Shown here: piece after piece, positions 1 to 5,633 of the stretch
How the letters are laid out: every line of letters starts with the position of its first letter
Numbering within the stretch: the first letter of the stretch is position 1
Source of the DNA: Elusimicrobiota bacterium
Lineage (GTDB): Bacteria > CG03 > SLGR01 > PWQF01
NCBI GenBank assembly: GCA_003557485.1
Contig: PWOI01000120.1
Span: 1 to 5,633, forward strand
DNA: 5,633 nucleotides
Reading direction: 5' to 3'
The notes under the pieces: model-generated
What the model was told of the DNA's origin: nothing
Database searches by the model: none
The model's input: only the letters and a program-made list of their open reading frames with translations
Made by a program: the position numbers and the translations under genes

Positions 1-1063
1 CCCTCGGAGTAAAACCCCCGCTCATAGTAATTGTTTCATCTTTTAAAAATCTGACTTCATAACCTCCACCCACTTTCTTAGAAGTCCACCCTATATCCAG
101 ATTCCCTTCATTGTTCCACCACGAACTCCATCTTATGGTTGGGTGACGCTGATGATCATCTCCCCAGGTCAGGTTCACCCAATCAGTCCAGCCGTCACCC
201 AATGCAGGAAGCTGGGAATATTTGATCTGGCTGACTCCCATACTAGACTCGTCAGTCCCATTCCAAACTACATGAAGATTTCCTGATCCGTCAACGGCTA
301 TATTCGGATCGTATTGATAATTTTCTGATATTACATTTATATGCTCCTTTTCAGACCATTGACCTGTTTCTGGGGTAAAATAGGAATATTTTATCTGGTC
401 ATAATCGGAACTTTCTGTTGATCTGCCATACCATACTGCGTGAACCACATCATCAGGTCCAACCGCTACGGAAGGACGGGTGAGAATTCCAACATCATCA
501 TCAATTTCGAAAGAAGTACTCCAAACGCCATCATGTGGGCTTCGGGAAGCATATTTTAGGGAATTTGGTGCCATTTCAGACCAAATACAATGGATTTTAT
601 CTTTTGAATCAATTGTAATGGACGGAAAAACTTGATTCATTTCCTCATTGATTTCTCCTACCATTGACCACCCTTGGTCTGAAATTTTATAAGCATACAT
701 TATTGTTGAATCCGAACCGCTATTGCCGCCTTCCCATACAAGATGAAGGGTATCCTTTGAATCAGCGACAAGCGAAGGCCGGCTTCCTTCAGGATTAGAA
801 GCACCGACTACAACTATGCCGCTCCAGTTTTCACCATCATCAGAAAATGAATACCTAATCCTATCTGCACCCGAGCGCCATACAAGATGAAGACGGTCTT
901 GAGAGTCAATGGCAAGAGAGGGATGTGGATGTACGCTGGCATTCTCAATAAATTCGCTCTCGTTCCAGGTTTCACCTTCATCGGTAGACCCATAGACATA
1001 AACAAAGTTCCCTCTTGCATGGGCAAAATAAAGTTCGCCCGAAGAAGTTCGTACTATTTGTCT
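1..1063 (-). repeat. Beta-propeller-like blade repeats (BNR/Asp-box type), cut by window edge
   Basis: From residue 652 to the edge (1005), a unit of about 48-56 residues recurs. The core is x-P-S-(I/L)-A-(V/I)-D-S-x-x-x-(L/I)-H-x-V-W, followed by an I-K-Y-S strand. Cores begin near residues 652 (diverged), 699, 747, 798, 848, 904 and 959, giving seven units. A perfect Asp-box, STDEGETW, lies at 677-684, and a variant, SDDGENW, at 725-731. The spacing fits the blades of a sialidase-like propeller. No F/Y-R-I-P motif is visible, so a non-catalytic, binding role is more likely than sialidase activity. The region may continue past the left edge. Confidence 0.8.
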
Positions 1064-3016
1064 TGAGTTGCCATAGGCGGTCGAATACTGGCTGCCCATT
1101 GAGACAAATACACCGGCATCGGGTTCAGCCAACGTCCGCACTTCCACAATATAACCTTCATATAAACCAGTCACTTCCCCGTTATTATTTTTGGCCTGAA
1201 CGCGAAAGTAATAAGTTGTATTTGGATCAAGCCCCATTATGGTTGCGGAAGTTTCGCTGAACCAATCTGTAACCACTCGAGGCGCCGAAATGTCGGGTAT
1301 GTAGGAACGGGACACACAATATTCAGTCCCAAGCGGGTTGCCGTTACTCTCCCAGCTTAAAGTAACGCTACTGATATAAATACTATCTATGGTAATTTCT
1401 CCCGGCAGTGCAGCAAAGGTATAGCTTGAAACAACAATATCAGATGGTTCTGAATGTCCTCCGGGGTTACCTGCTATTACATATCTTTCGTATGATGTGT
1501 TAGGCGAAAGACCGGTCTCTACCCAGGTGGTCGCGCCTTTACCTTCAAGGCTCTTAACTTCTGAATCTTCGGCATCATAAATACGGTAATATGTGGCCCC
1601 TGCCGTTATATTCCACTCCCATCTGATTGATTCAGGTGAAAGAACTGTTGCGGAAAGTCCTTCCGGCTTTAACGGAACATCCCATATATCCGCATATCCT
1701 CCATCCGCTATTGTCCAGTTGTAATCATCTATTATAGCCTGCCTGCTGTCTGCCGCAGGACCGAGATTATATGTTGAATAGCCGCCATGAAAATTTAACC
1801 CGCTTTGAAGTTCCTGCTGAGACCATCCTATAAGAAGAGCATTATAGTTTTCCGTTGAAAGTGTTGCCGTTGCTAAAAAATAATCAAAATTAGTCACATT
1901 TGATACATTCCAACCCGAAATATCCTGATTAAACGCACTTGCACCCTCAAACATCCCTTCCATATCTGTCACATTGCCGACATTCCAACTCCCTATCGGC
2001 TGATTGAATGAGGTTGCGTTATAGAACATTACCGTCATATCCGTTACGTTGCCAACTTCCCAGCCGCTTATATCCTGATCGAATGCAACTGAATCAGCAA
2101 ACATTCCAAACATATCAGTCACATTGCCGACATCCCAGCCGCCGATGTCCTGATTGAATGAACTGGCGCCGGCAAACATCCCATACATATAAGTCACATT
2201 GCCGACATCCCAGCCGCTTATGTCTTGGTCAAATGCGACGGCATCATCAAACATTGCCCCCATATCCGTCACGTTGCTGACATCCCAGCTGCCTATCTCC
2301 TGGTTAAATGAGCTTGCATTAAAAAACATAGCATTCATATCCGTAACACTGCTTACATTTACGCCCCAACTCCCTATCGGCTGGTTGAATGTGTTTGCAT
2401 CATAGAACATCCCTGCCATATTAGTTACGCTTGAGACATCCCAGCCGCTTATGTCCTGGTTAAATGCGGTTGCCTCCATGAACAGCCCCTGCATATTTGT
2501 CACACTTGAGACATCCCAGTTTCCTATCGGTTCGTTAAAGGAGGATGCCTGGTAGAACATATAGGACATATCCTCAACATCTGAAGAAGTGGCATCAAAG
2601 AAGCCTGCAGCGGTAAAAGTTGAGATATTTATCGCGCCCTGGAACATCCTTGCGGCGCTTGTAATACCGGTTACGCCTGGATATACAGGCGTCAAAATAT
2701 CTTTTAGAAGTTCCGGCGTACAATCTGCAGCGCCAAACGCAATTCTGGTTGCTTGGCCTGTTAGAGTAACGGTGTAAGTACCGGCCTGGACATAGGTATT
2801 TTCAAGAATCCCCTCTGTTACACCAACAGGATCTTCACCAAACCCCCAGTCAATATAAAAATCTTCAGGGTTATCTACTATAAAACTAAAAGTTTGATTT
2901 TCAAAAGTCGTTTCAATCAGGAAGTTAAAAGAATCCGGTTCTTCCGCAAGAGCCGGCGCTGCTGCTAACGCAAGAAAGGCGATAATTAAAATTTTATGTT
3001 TTATTTTTTTCCTCAT
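1..3016 (-). CDS. Secreted BspA-repeat / FN3 / beta-propeller surface protein, C-terminus cut by window edge
   Basis: The frame is open from the ATG at 3016 to the left edge: 1005 codons plus one base, with no stop. Domains in order are: Sec signal peptide (1-24); PKD-like domain (about 30-95, with DWGFG and AGTYTVTLTG); a degenerate repeat (about 118-146); nine BspA/DUF285-type repeats (147-373); the family's C-terminal cap (374-440, with LLIGW, F-x-GG-x-S-x-Y, and W-T-I-A-D-G-G); two FN3-like domains (about 447-534 and 538-629); and a beta-propeller-like region (about 636 to the edge). Proteins with such repeats are typically surface adhesins or matrix proteins, so binding to a surface, glycan or protein partner is inferred; no catalytic site is visible. 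The start is fixed by the signal peptide. The nearest purine-rich stretch (AAGAAG) ends only one base before the ATG, so the ribosome site is weak. The anchoring or export signal expected at the C-terminus lies outside the window. The gene has its own tandem promoters and is probably not part of the uxs operon. Confidence 0.93.
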   Translation of the reverse strand, partial: MRKKIKHKILIIAFLALAAAPALAEEPDSFNFLIETTFENQTFSFIVDNPEDFYIDWGFGEDPVGVTEGILENTYVQAGTYTVTLTGQATRIAFGAADCTPELLKDILTPVYPGVTGITSAARMFQGAINISTFTAAGFFDATSSDVEDMSYMFYQASSFNEPIGNWDVSSVTNMQGLFMEATAFNQDISGWDVSSVTNMAGMFYDANTFNQPIGSWGVNVSSVTDMNAMFFNASSFNQEIGSWDVSNVTDMGAMFDDAVAFDQDISGWDVGNVTYMYGMFAGASSFNQDIGGWDVGNVTDMFGMFADSVAFDQDISGWEVGNVTDMTVMFYNATSFNQPIGSWNVGNVTDMEGMFEGASAFNQDISGWNVSNVTNFDYFLATATLSTENYNALLIGWSQQELQSGLNFHGGYSTYNLGPAADSRQAIIDDYNWTIADGGYADIWDVPLKPEGLSATVLSPESIRWEWNITAGATYYRIYDAEDSEVKSLEGKGATTWVETGLSPNTSYERYVIAGNPGGHSEPSDIVVSSYTFAALPGEITIDSIYISSVTLSWESNGNPLGTEYCVSRSYIPDISAPRVVTDWFSETSATIMGLDPNTTYYFRVQAKNNNGEVTGLYEGYIVEVRTLAEPDAGVFVSMGSQYSTAYGNSRQIVRTSSGELYFAHARGNFVYVYGSTDEGETWNESEFIENASVHPHPSLAIDSQDRLHLVWRSGADRIRYSFSDDGENWSGIVVVGASNPEGSRPSLVADSKDTLHLVWEGGNSGSDSTIMYAYKISDQGWSMVGEINEEMNQVFPSITIDSKDKIHCIWSEMAPNSLKYASRSPHDGVWSTSFEIDDDVGILTRPSVAVGPDDVVHAVWYGRSTESSDYDQIKYSYFTPETGQWSEKEHINVISENYQYDPNIAVDGSGNLHVVWNGTDESSMGVSQIKYSQLPALGDGWTDWVNLTWGDDHQRHPTIRWSSWWNNEGNLDIGWTSKKVGGGYEVRFLKDETITMSGGFTPR
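1130..1678 (-). other. Two fibronectin type III-like domains
   Basis: Residues about 447-534 and 538-629. The first shows P-x-x-L-x-A-x-x-x-S-P-x-S-I-x-W-x-W, then YYRIYDAEDS and the hallmark GLSPNTSYERYV. The second shows S-V-T-L-S-W-E-S, YCVSRS and GLDPNTTYYFRVQAKN, a textbook FN3 strand F. They probably act as spacers between the solenoid and the propeller; no RGD-type motif is seen. Confidence 0.85.
1697..1897 (-). other. C-terminal cap of the BspA repeat array
   Basis: Residues 374-440 keep the opening V-T-N of a repeat and then switch to the conserved end module of this family. It shows LSTENYNALLIGW (386-398), an F-H-G-G-Y-S-T-Y segment, a small A/D-S-R-Q-A-I-I-D-D helix and the terminal WTIADGG. 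The intact cap shows that the solenoid is complete and not truncated at this end. Confidence 0.82.
1898..2578 (-). repeat. Nine tandem 25-residue BspA-type repeats (75-base period)
   Basis: Residues 147-373 form nine units of the pattern V-T-x-M-x-x-M-F-x-x-A-x-x-F-N-Q-x-I-x-x-W-x-V-x-x. All are 25 residues long except the third, which has 27. This is the bacterial surface-protein repeat of about 26 residues in the DUF285/BspA-like family. Two unit types alternate: one with SSF/TSF and IG-x-W, the other with AF and DISGW. DNA identity between units is locally high: a 24-base stretch starting at 2118 recurs at 2193. The array ends at the cap domain, which starts at V374. Confidence 0.93.
2729..2929 (-). 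other. PKD-like N-terminal domain
   Basis: Residues about 30-96 look like the Ig-fold (PKD-like) module that commonly precedes BspA-type repeats. Visible landmarks are IDWGFGED at 55-62, the position of the usual WGDG turn, and the strand AGTYTVTLTG at 78-87, followed by a small hydrophobic strand ending in FG (94-95). The call rests on pattern recognition only. Confidence 0.6.
2945..3016 (-). other. Sec signal peptide of the surface protein
   Basis: Residues 1-24 have a basic start (MRKKIKHK), a hydrophobic core (ILIIAFLALAAA) and a type I signal-peptidase site A-L-A before E25. No cysteine follows the cleavage site, so this is not a lipoprotein. The mature N-terminus would begin EEPDSF. 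Confidence 0.88.
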
Positions 3017-3062
3017 TCTTCTTTTTTACATACCCTTCTATGTTTCCCGTGCTTCCGGTTAA

Positions 3063-3091
3063 ATAATAACATAATGTAAAATCTTTGTCAG
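3063..3091 (-). promoter_or_regulatory. Proximal promoter P1 of the surface-protein gene
   Basis: On the minus strand, a -35 CTGACA (3086-3091, 5 of 6 to consensus) and a -10 TATTAT (3063-3068, 5 of 6) are separated by exactly 17 bases. The predicted start is near 3056, giving a 40-base leader. The -35 shares one base with the palindrome at 3091-3104. No transcript data are available; this is prediction from sequence. Confidence 0.65.
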
Positions 3092-3105
3092 TGACTTAGG
3101 TCACA
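3090..3105. promoter_or_regulatory. Palindromic operator O1, Crp/Fnr-like
   Basis: GTGACTTAGGTCAC (3091-3104) is a 14-base inverted repeat with one mismatched pair. With its flanks it reads AGTGA-N6-TCACA with a central TA, one base off the Crp-family consensus TGTGA-N6-TCACA. Its centre (3097.5) lies at -41.5 from the predicted P1 start, the class II activator position. The identity of the regulator is inferred; none is encoded here. Confidence 0.6.
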
Positions 3106-3140
3106 CCCCCTTTTTAAGCTTTCTTTATACCTGCATAGCT

Positions 3141-3169
3141 ATATTAATACACTCTGCAAAAAATGTCAG
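3141..3169 (-). promoter_or_regulatory. Distal promoter P2, same layout as P1
   Basis: On the minus strand, a -35 CTGACA (3164-3169), a 17-base spacer and a -10 TAATAT (3141-3146, 4 of 6) repeat the P1 layout 78 bases upstream. The predicted start near 3134 would give a 118-base leader that contains operator O1. The weaker -10 makes this promoter less certain by itself; the shared geometry with P1 is what supports it. Confidence 0.5.
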
Positions 3170-3183
3170 TGACTTAAGTCACA
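3168..3183. promoter_or_regulatory. Palindromic operator O2, Crp/Fnr-like
   Basis: GTGACTTAAGTCAC (3169-3182) is a perfect 14-base palindrome. With its flanks it again reads AGTGA-N6-TCACA. It is identical to O1 at 13 of 14 bases and also shares the preceding TGTCA, which is the -35 on the other strand. Its centre (3175.5) lies at -41.5 from the predicted P2 start. Confidence 0.62.
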
Positions 3184-3185
3184 AA

Positions 3186-3213
3186 TCACATTTTAATACT
3201 AATGTGACTTAGG
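3186..3213. promoter_or_regulatory. Third half-site and inverted repeat upstream of P2
   Basis: GTGACTTAGG (3204-3213) repeats the left ten bases of O1 exactly, but its right half is replaced by GGGGAAA. In addition, TCACATT (3186-3192) and AATGTGA (3201-3207) form a 7-base inverted repeat with an 8-base loop. It may be a degenerate or auxiliary operator. No T-run follows on the minus strand, so it is not a convincing terminator for uxs. Confidence 0.4.
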
Positions 3214-3237
3214 GGGAAATACAACTGTTTGTTGGAA

Positions 3238-4176
3238 TTACTGATTTGTCAGTCGGGATTGGAAGTATTCTATTGTTTTCTTGAGGCCGTCTTCAAGGCT
3301 GGTTTTTGGTTCCCACCCAAGTTTTTCCTTTGCAAGGGTTATATCCGGCTGACGGACTTGCGGGTCGTTTTCAGGAAGGGGATCGTTTTGGATAGCGCTT
3401 TTTGAACCGGTGATTTCAAGGATTTTTTCCGCAAAGTCGTTTACAGTCATTTCAACAGGGTTTCCGATATTGACCGGCAATGTATAATCCGACTTCATAA
3501 GCCGGTAGATACCGTCTACGGTATCGGCTACATAACAGAAACTTCTGGTCTGAGTACCATCGCCGAATACAGTCAGGGGCTTCCCCTCCAGTGCCTGGCA
3601 TATAAACGAAGGTACAACCCTGCCGTCTCCGGCTCGCATTCTTGGTCCGTAAGAGTTAAAAATTCTGACTATGCGCGTATCAAGGCCATGAGAGCGGTGG
3701 TATGCCATTACAAGAGCTTCAGAAAATCTTTTGGCCTCATCGTAGACTCCGCGCGGACCCACGGTATTGACGTGGCCCCAGTATGTTTCTTTCTGGGGAT
3801 GCTCCTGGGGATCTCCGTAAACTTCCGAGGATGAAGCAAGGACATATCCGGCTTTTTTTTCCCTGGCAAGGCCCAGAGTTTTATGGGTTCCCAGGGAACC
3901 GACTTTCAGGGTCTTTATGGGAAGCTTGAGATAATCAATGGGAGAGGCCGGGCAGGCAAAATGAAAAACCCAGTCCAAGTCCCCCTTTATGAATATATAT
4001 TTTGTGACATCCTGATCTATGAAGGTAAAATTGTTGTTACCGGCCAGGTGATCTATATTATCGGTTCTTCCTGTTATGAGGTTGTCCATACCTATGACCT
4101 GATGCCCCTCTTTAAGGAGCCTGTCCACAAGGTGTGAACCCAGAAAACCCGCAGCGCCGGTTACAAGTATTCTCAT
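3238..4176 (-). CDS. uxs: UDP-glucuronate decarboxylase (UDP-xylose synthase)
   Basis: This 312-residue, full-length cytosolic enzyme of the extended short-chain dehydrogenase family converts UDP-glucuronate to UDP-xylose and CO2, using tightly bound NAD. The NAD-binding G-x-x-G-x-x-G is GAAGFLG (7-13). The family signature SSSEVYGDP (115-123) carries the catalytic Ser/Thr and E118, and YDEAK gives the Y145/K149 pair. R275, in D-P-Q-x-R-x-P-D, is the arginine typical of decarboxylating members and argues against a 4-epimerase or 4,6-dehydratase. SYGPRM (175-180), [10 protein letters not shown] (204-213) and LGWEP (286-290) are also family hallmarks. The position usually Thr in S-T-S-E is Ser116, a conservative change. 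The start overlaps the ugd stop by four bases (ATGA) and has a good ribosome site. It takes the product of the upstream ugd gene. Confidence 0.95.
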   Translation of the reverse strand: MRILVTGAAGFLGSHLVDRLLKEGHQVIGMDNLITGRTDNIDHLAGNNNFTFIDQDVTKYIFIKGDLDWVFHFACPASPIDYLKLPIKTLKVGSLGTHKTLGLAREKKAGYVLASSSEVYGDPQEHPQKETYWGHVNTVGPRGVYDEAKRFSEALVMAYHRSHGLDTRIVRIFNSYGPRMRAGDGRVVPSFICQALEGKPLTVFGDGTQTRSFCYVADTVDGIYRLMKSDYTLPVNIGNPVEMTVNDFAEKILEITGSKSAIQNDPLPENDPQVRQPDITLAKEKLGWEPKTSLEDGLKKTIEYFQSRLTNQ

Positions 4177-5474
4177 CTGCCGACTCCCGTGTAATGAAAC
4201 CCTCTTTTTTTCATATCTTCCGGGTCGAAGATATTTCTTCCGTCTACTATAGAGGGAGGATCGTTGAGAGCTTTTTTAATCCTTCCAAGGTCCATATTTC
4301 TGTATTCTTCCCAGTCTGTTACTATCAGCAGCAGGTCACATCCCTGCGCAGTTTCATAAGCGTCAGCGCAGTATTCTACCGAATCGGGAAGTATTTTTTT
4401 TGCATTTGCCGCGGCCTGGGGGTCACAAGCTTTTATTGAAGCGCCTTCCTTCAGAAGATCGTTTATTATGTCTATTGCAGGAGCGTTTCTCATATCGTCT
4501 GTATCGGGCTTGAATGCAAGGCCGAGCACCGCTATTTTCTTTCCCTTCAGGTTCCATAGAGTATTCTTACATTTTTCAACTATATGTTTCTTCTGGTCGG
4601 TATTTATTTTCTCAACTTCCCTTAGAAGGTTGAAATCATATCCTAATTTCGCAGCTATGTCTATGAATGCCGAAAGGTCTTTAGGGAAGCAGCTGCCGCC
4701 GAAACCAGCGCCTGCCTGAAGAAAATGGTTGCCTATTCTCTCATCCAGCCCCATACCCCTTGCCACTTCTTGAACATCGGCCTCTGTCCGCTCGCATATA
4801 TTTGCTATGGCGTTTATATAAGAAATTTTCATAGCAAGAAAGGAGTTGGAAGCGTGTTTAATAAGTTCGGCGCTTTCAATATTGGTCACAAGAATCTCAG
4901 TTTTTTCTTTCAGCGGTTCATAGAGCTCAAGCATTTTTTCTTTTGCCCTCTGACTCTCTACACCTATAACAACCCTGTCGGGGTTAAGAAAATCATCTAC
5001 GGCCTTACCTTCCCTGAGAAATTCGGGATTGGAAGCCACATCATATTCGGCTCCTTCAGGAGCGTACCTGTCTATTGTCTTTTTTATCCATTTGCCGGTT
5101 TCAACGGGAACCGTACTCTTTGAAACCACAACCCGGTAGCCGGGCAGATTCTGCGCTATTTCCCTTGAAACAGCTTCTACATAACATAAGTCCGCCGAAC
5201 CGTCAGGAAGGGGTGGGGTGTTTACCGCCACGAATATAACTTCGCTTTTTTCCAGGGCCTTCTTTATATCGGTAGAAAAAGAGAGCCGGCCGGCTTTTAC
5301 ATTTTTTTCAACAAGTTCCTTTAGGCCGGGCTCGTAAATAGGTATGCCTCCTTCGCGGAGTATCTTTACTTTTTCCTCATTGTTATCAACGCATATGACT
5401 TCATGGCCTAGCTCGGCAAAACATGTACCCGAAACAAGCCCTACGTAACCTGTACCTACTATTGCCGTTTTCAT
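4173..5474 (-). CDS. ugd: UDP-glucose 6-dehydrogenase
   Basis: This 433-residue cytosolic enzyme, of normal family length, oxidises UDP-glucose to UDP-glucuronate with two NAD. The N-terminal Rossmann domain has GTGYVG (7-12), D30 for the ribose of NAD, and NTPP (85-88). STVP (120-123) and NPEF (149-152) line the active site. The central dimer helix carries AELIKHASN, with K206 and N210. The catalytic cysteine is C262 in [10 protein letters not shown], with D266. The C-terminal UDP-binding domain begins near residue 312 and includes [10 protein letters not shown] (318-327) and VDGRN (410-414). All residues expected for the thio-hemiacetal mechanism are present. It overlaps queF upstream and uxs downstream by four bases each. 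The product feeds uxs directly, though UDP-glucuronate may also be used elsewhere. Confidence 0.97.
   Translation of the reverse strand: MKTAIVGTGYVGLVSGTCFAELGHEVICVDNNEEKVKILREGGIPIYEPGLKELVEKNVKAGRLSFSTDIKKALEKSEVIFVAVNTPPLPDGSADLCYVEAVSREIAQNLPGYRVVVSKSTVPVETGKWIKKTIDRYAPEGAEYDVASNPEFLREGKAVDDFLNPDRVVIGVESQRAKEKMLELYEPLKEKTEILVTNIESAELIKHASNSFLAMKISYINAIANICERTEADVQEVARGMGLDERIGNHFLQAGAGFGGSCFPKDLSAFIDIAAKLGYDFNLLREVEKINTDQKKHIVEKCKNTLWNLKGKKIAVLGLAFKPDTDDMRNAPAIDIINDLLKEGASIKACDPQAAANAKKILPDSVEYCADAYETAQGCDLLLIVTDWEEYRNMDLGRIKKALNDPPSIVDGRNIFDPEDMKKRGFHYTGVGR
4184..4188 (-). promoter_or_regulatory. Ribosome binding site of uxs
   Basis: GGGAG on the minus strand lies 7 bases before the uxs ATG, inside the last codons of ugd. 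It supports the start at 4176 and independent re-initiation at the ATGA overlap. Confidence 0.7.
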
Positions 5475-5633
5475 TTTATCTTTCCTCTCTTTTTACTGTT
5501 ATATTCTGACATTATTTTTATGGATATCCCACCGCGTGGTGTAAAAGAGCCCTCAATTTTCATCCATTTAGGACGGCATGCATCCGAAAGATCATTTAAA
5601 ATTCTGTTTATTATATCCTCTGCAAAACCCTCA
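5471..5633 (-). CDS. queF: NADPH-dependent preQ0 reductase QueF, C-terminal fragment
   Basis: Only the last 53 codons and the TGA stop lie in the window; the gene continues past the right edge. QueF reduces the nitrile of 7-cyano-7-deazaguanine (preQ0) to preQ1, the step before insertion into tRNA on the queuosine pathway. The visible part contains the family's closing signature, a helix ending in I-L-N-D-L, then RPKW, EGSF and TPRGGISI. This aligns without gaps to the remembered end of the Bacillus subtilis type I enzyme. The glutamate of the substrate-binding His-Glu pair is present (visible residue 5), but the residue before it is Ala instead of His. The tail after GGISI is short and basic. 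The catalytic Cys and Asp lie outside the window. The stop overlaps the ugd start (ATGA). Confidence 0.85.
   Translation of the reverse strand, partial: EGFAEDIINRILNDLSDACRPKWMKIEGSFTPRGGISIKIMSEYNSKKRGKIK
5484..5490 (-). promoter_or_regulatory. Ribosome binding site of ugd
   Basis: AGAGAGG on the minus strand ends 9 bases before the ugd ATG and lies within the last codons of queF. It supports the start at 5474, which also places the GTGYVG motif at the usual distance from the N-terminus. Confidence 0.65.

Noticed and set aside
814-1026. Minus-strand frame of 70 codons within the propeller region.
   Set aside because: It is out of frame with the large gene, which is open throughout here and shows clear blade motifs. 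This is a shadow.
1-1063. Active sialidase domain.
   Set aside because: Asp-box-like blades are present, but no F/Y-R-I-P motif or arginine triad can be recognised in the visible part.
1015-1260. Short plus-strand open frame of about 81 codons, and similar plus-strand frames at 2199-2405 and 2589-2777.
   Set aside because: They lie opposite the continuous minus-strand surface-protein frame, have no recognisable domain, and one simply mirrors the repeat period. They are antisense shadows.
1898-2350. Recurrent N-V-T at repeat junctions as an N-glycosylation sequon served by the nearby UDP-sugar genes.
   Set aside because: N-V-T is part of the family's repeat consensus, the acidic residue at -2 required by the bacterial PglB sequon is absent, and no oligosaccharyltransferase gene is in view.
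1898-2578. Regular 75-base period as a CRISPR array or DNA-level minisatellite.
   Set aside because: The units are coding, diverged and contiguous without spacers. The period is that of the 25-residue protein repeat.
3158-3182. Palindrome O2 followed by TGACATTTTTT on the minus strand as an intrinsic terminator for uxs.
   Set aside because: The hairpin would be only about five pairs around a TTAA loop, and the T-run starts five bases after it. The same bases are better explained as an operator with its -35.

Overview
The window reads as a stretch of a Gram-negative-type bacterial chromosome. It is moderately AT-rich, with many ATA and AGA codons and the standard genetic code. All genes lie on the minus strand, so transcription runs from right to left. 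The mix of a queuosine gene, UDP-sugar genes and a very large secreted repeat protein fits an uncultivated environmental lineage (Omnitrophota, for example). No rRNA or marker gene is present, so that placement is a guess.

Right part (5633 to 3238): a tight three-gene operon. It begins with the 3' end of queF (preQ0 reductase, queuosine synthesis), followed by complete ugd (UDP-glucose 6-dehydrogenase) and complete uxs (UDP-glucuronate decarboxylase). Each junction is a 4-base ATGA stop/start overlap, which implies translational coupling. Ugd and Uxs together convert UDP-glucose to UDP-glucuronate and then UDP-xylose, the donor for xylose in surface polysaccharide or protein glycans. Both keep the expected catalytic residues.

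Middle (3237 to 3017): a 221-base intergenic region that carries the most interesting signal. The same promoter module occurs twice, 78 bases apart. Each copy is a GTGACTTARGTCAC palindrome, then a CTGACA -35, a 17-base spacer and a TATTAT or TAATAT -10. In both copies the palindrome centre falls at about -41.5 from the predicted start, the classic class II position for a Crp/Fnr-family activator. A third half-site lies further upstream.

Left part (3016 to 1): one open frame of at least 1005 residues, cut by the left edge. It encodes a secreted multidomain protein: signal peptide, PKD-like domain, nine 25-residue BspA-type repeats with the characteristic C-terminal cap, two fibronectin type III-like domains, and at least seven blade-like units of a BNR/Asp-box-type beta-propeller. 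It is probably a cell-surface adhesin or carbohydrate-binding protein. Its own regulated tandem promoters suggest expression is controlled separately from the sugar-nucleotide operon. No RNA gene, CRISPR array, insertion sequence or clear intrinsic terminator was seen.
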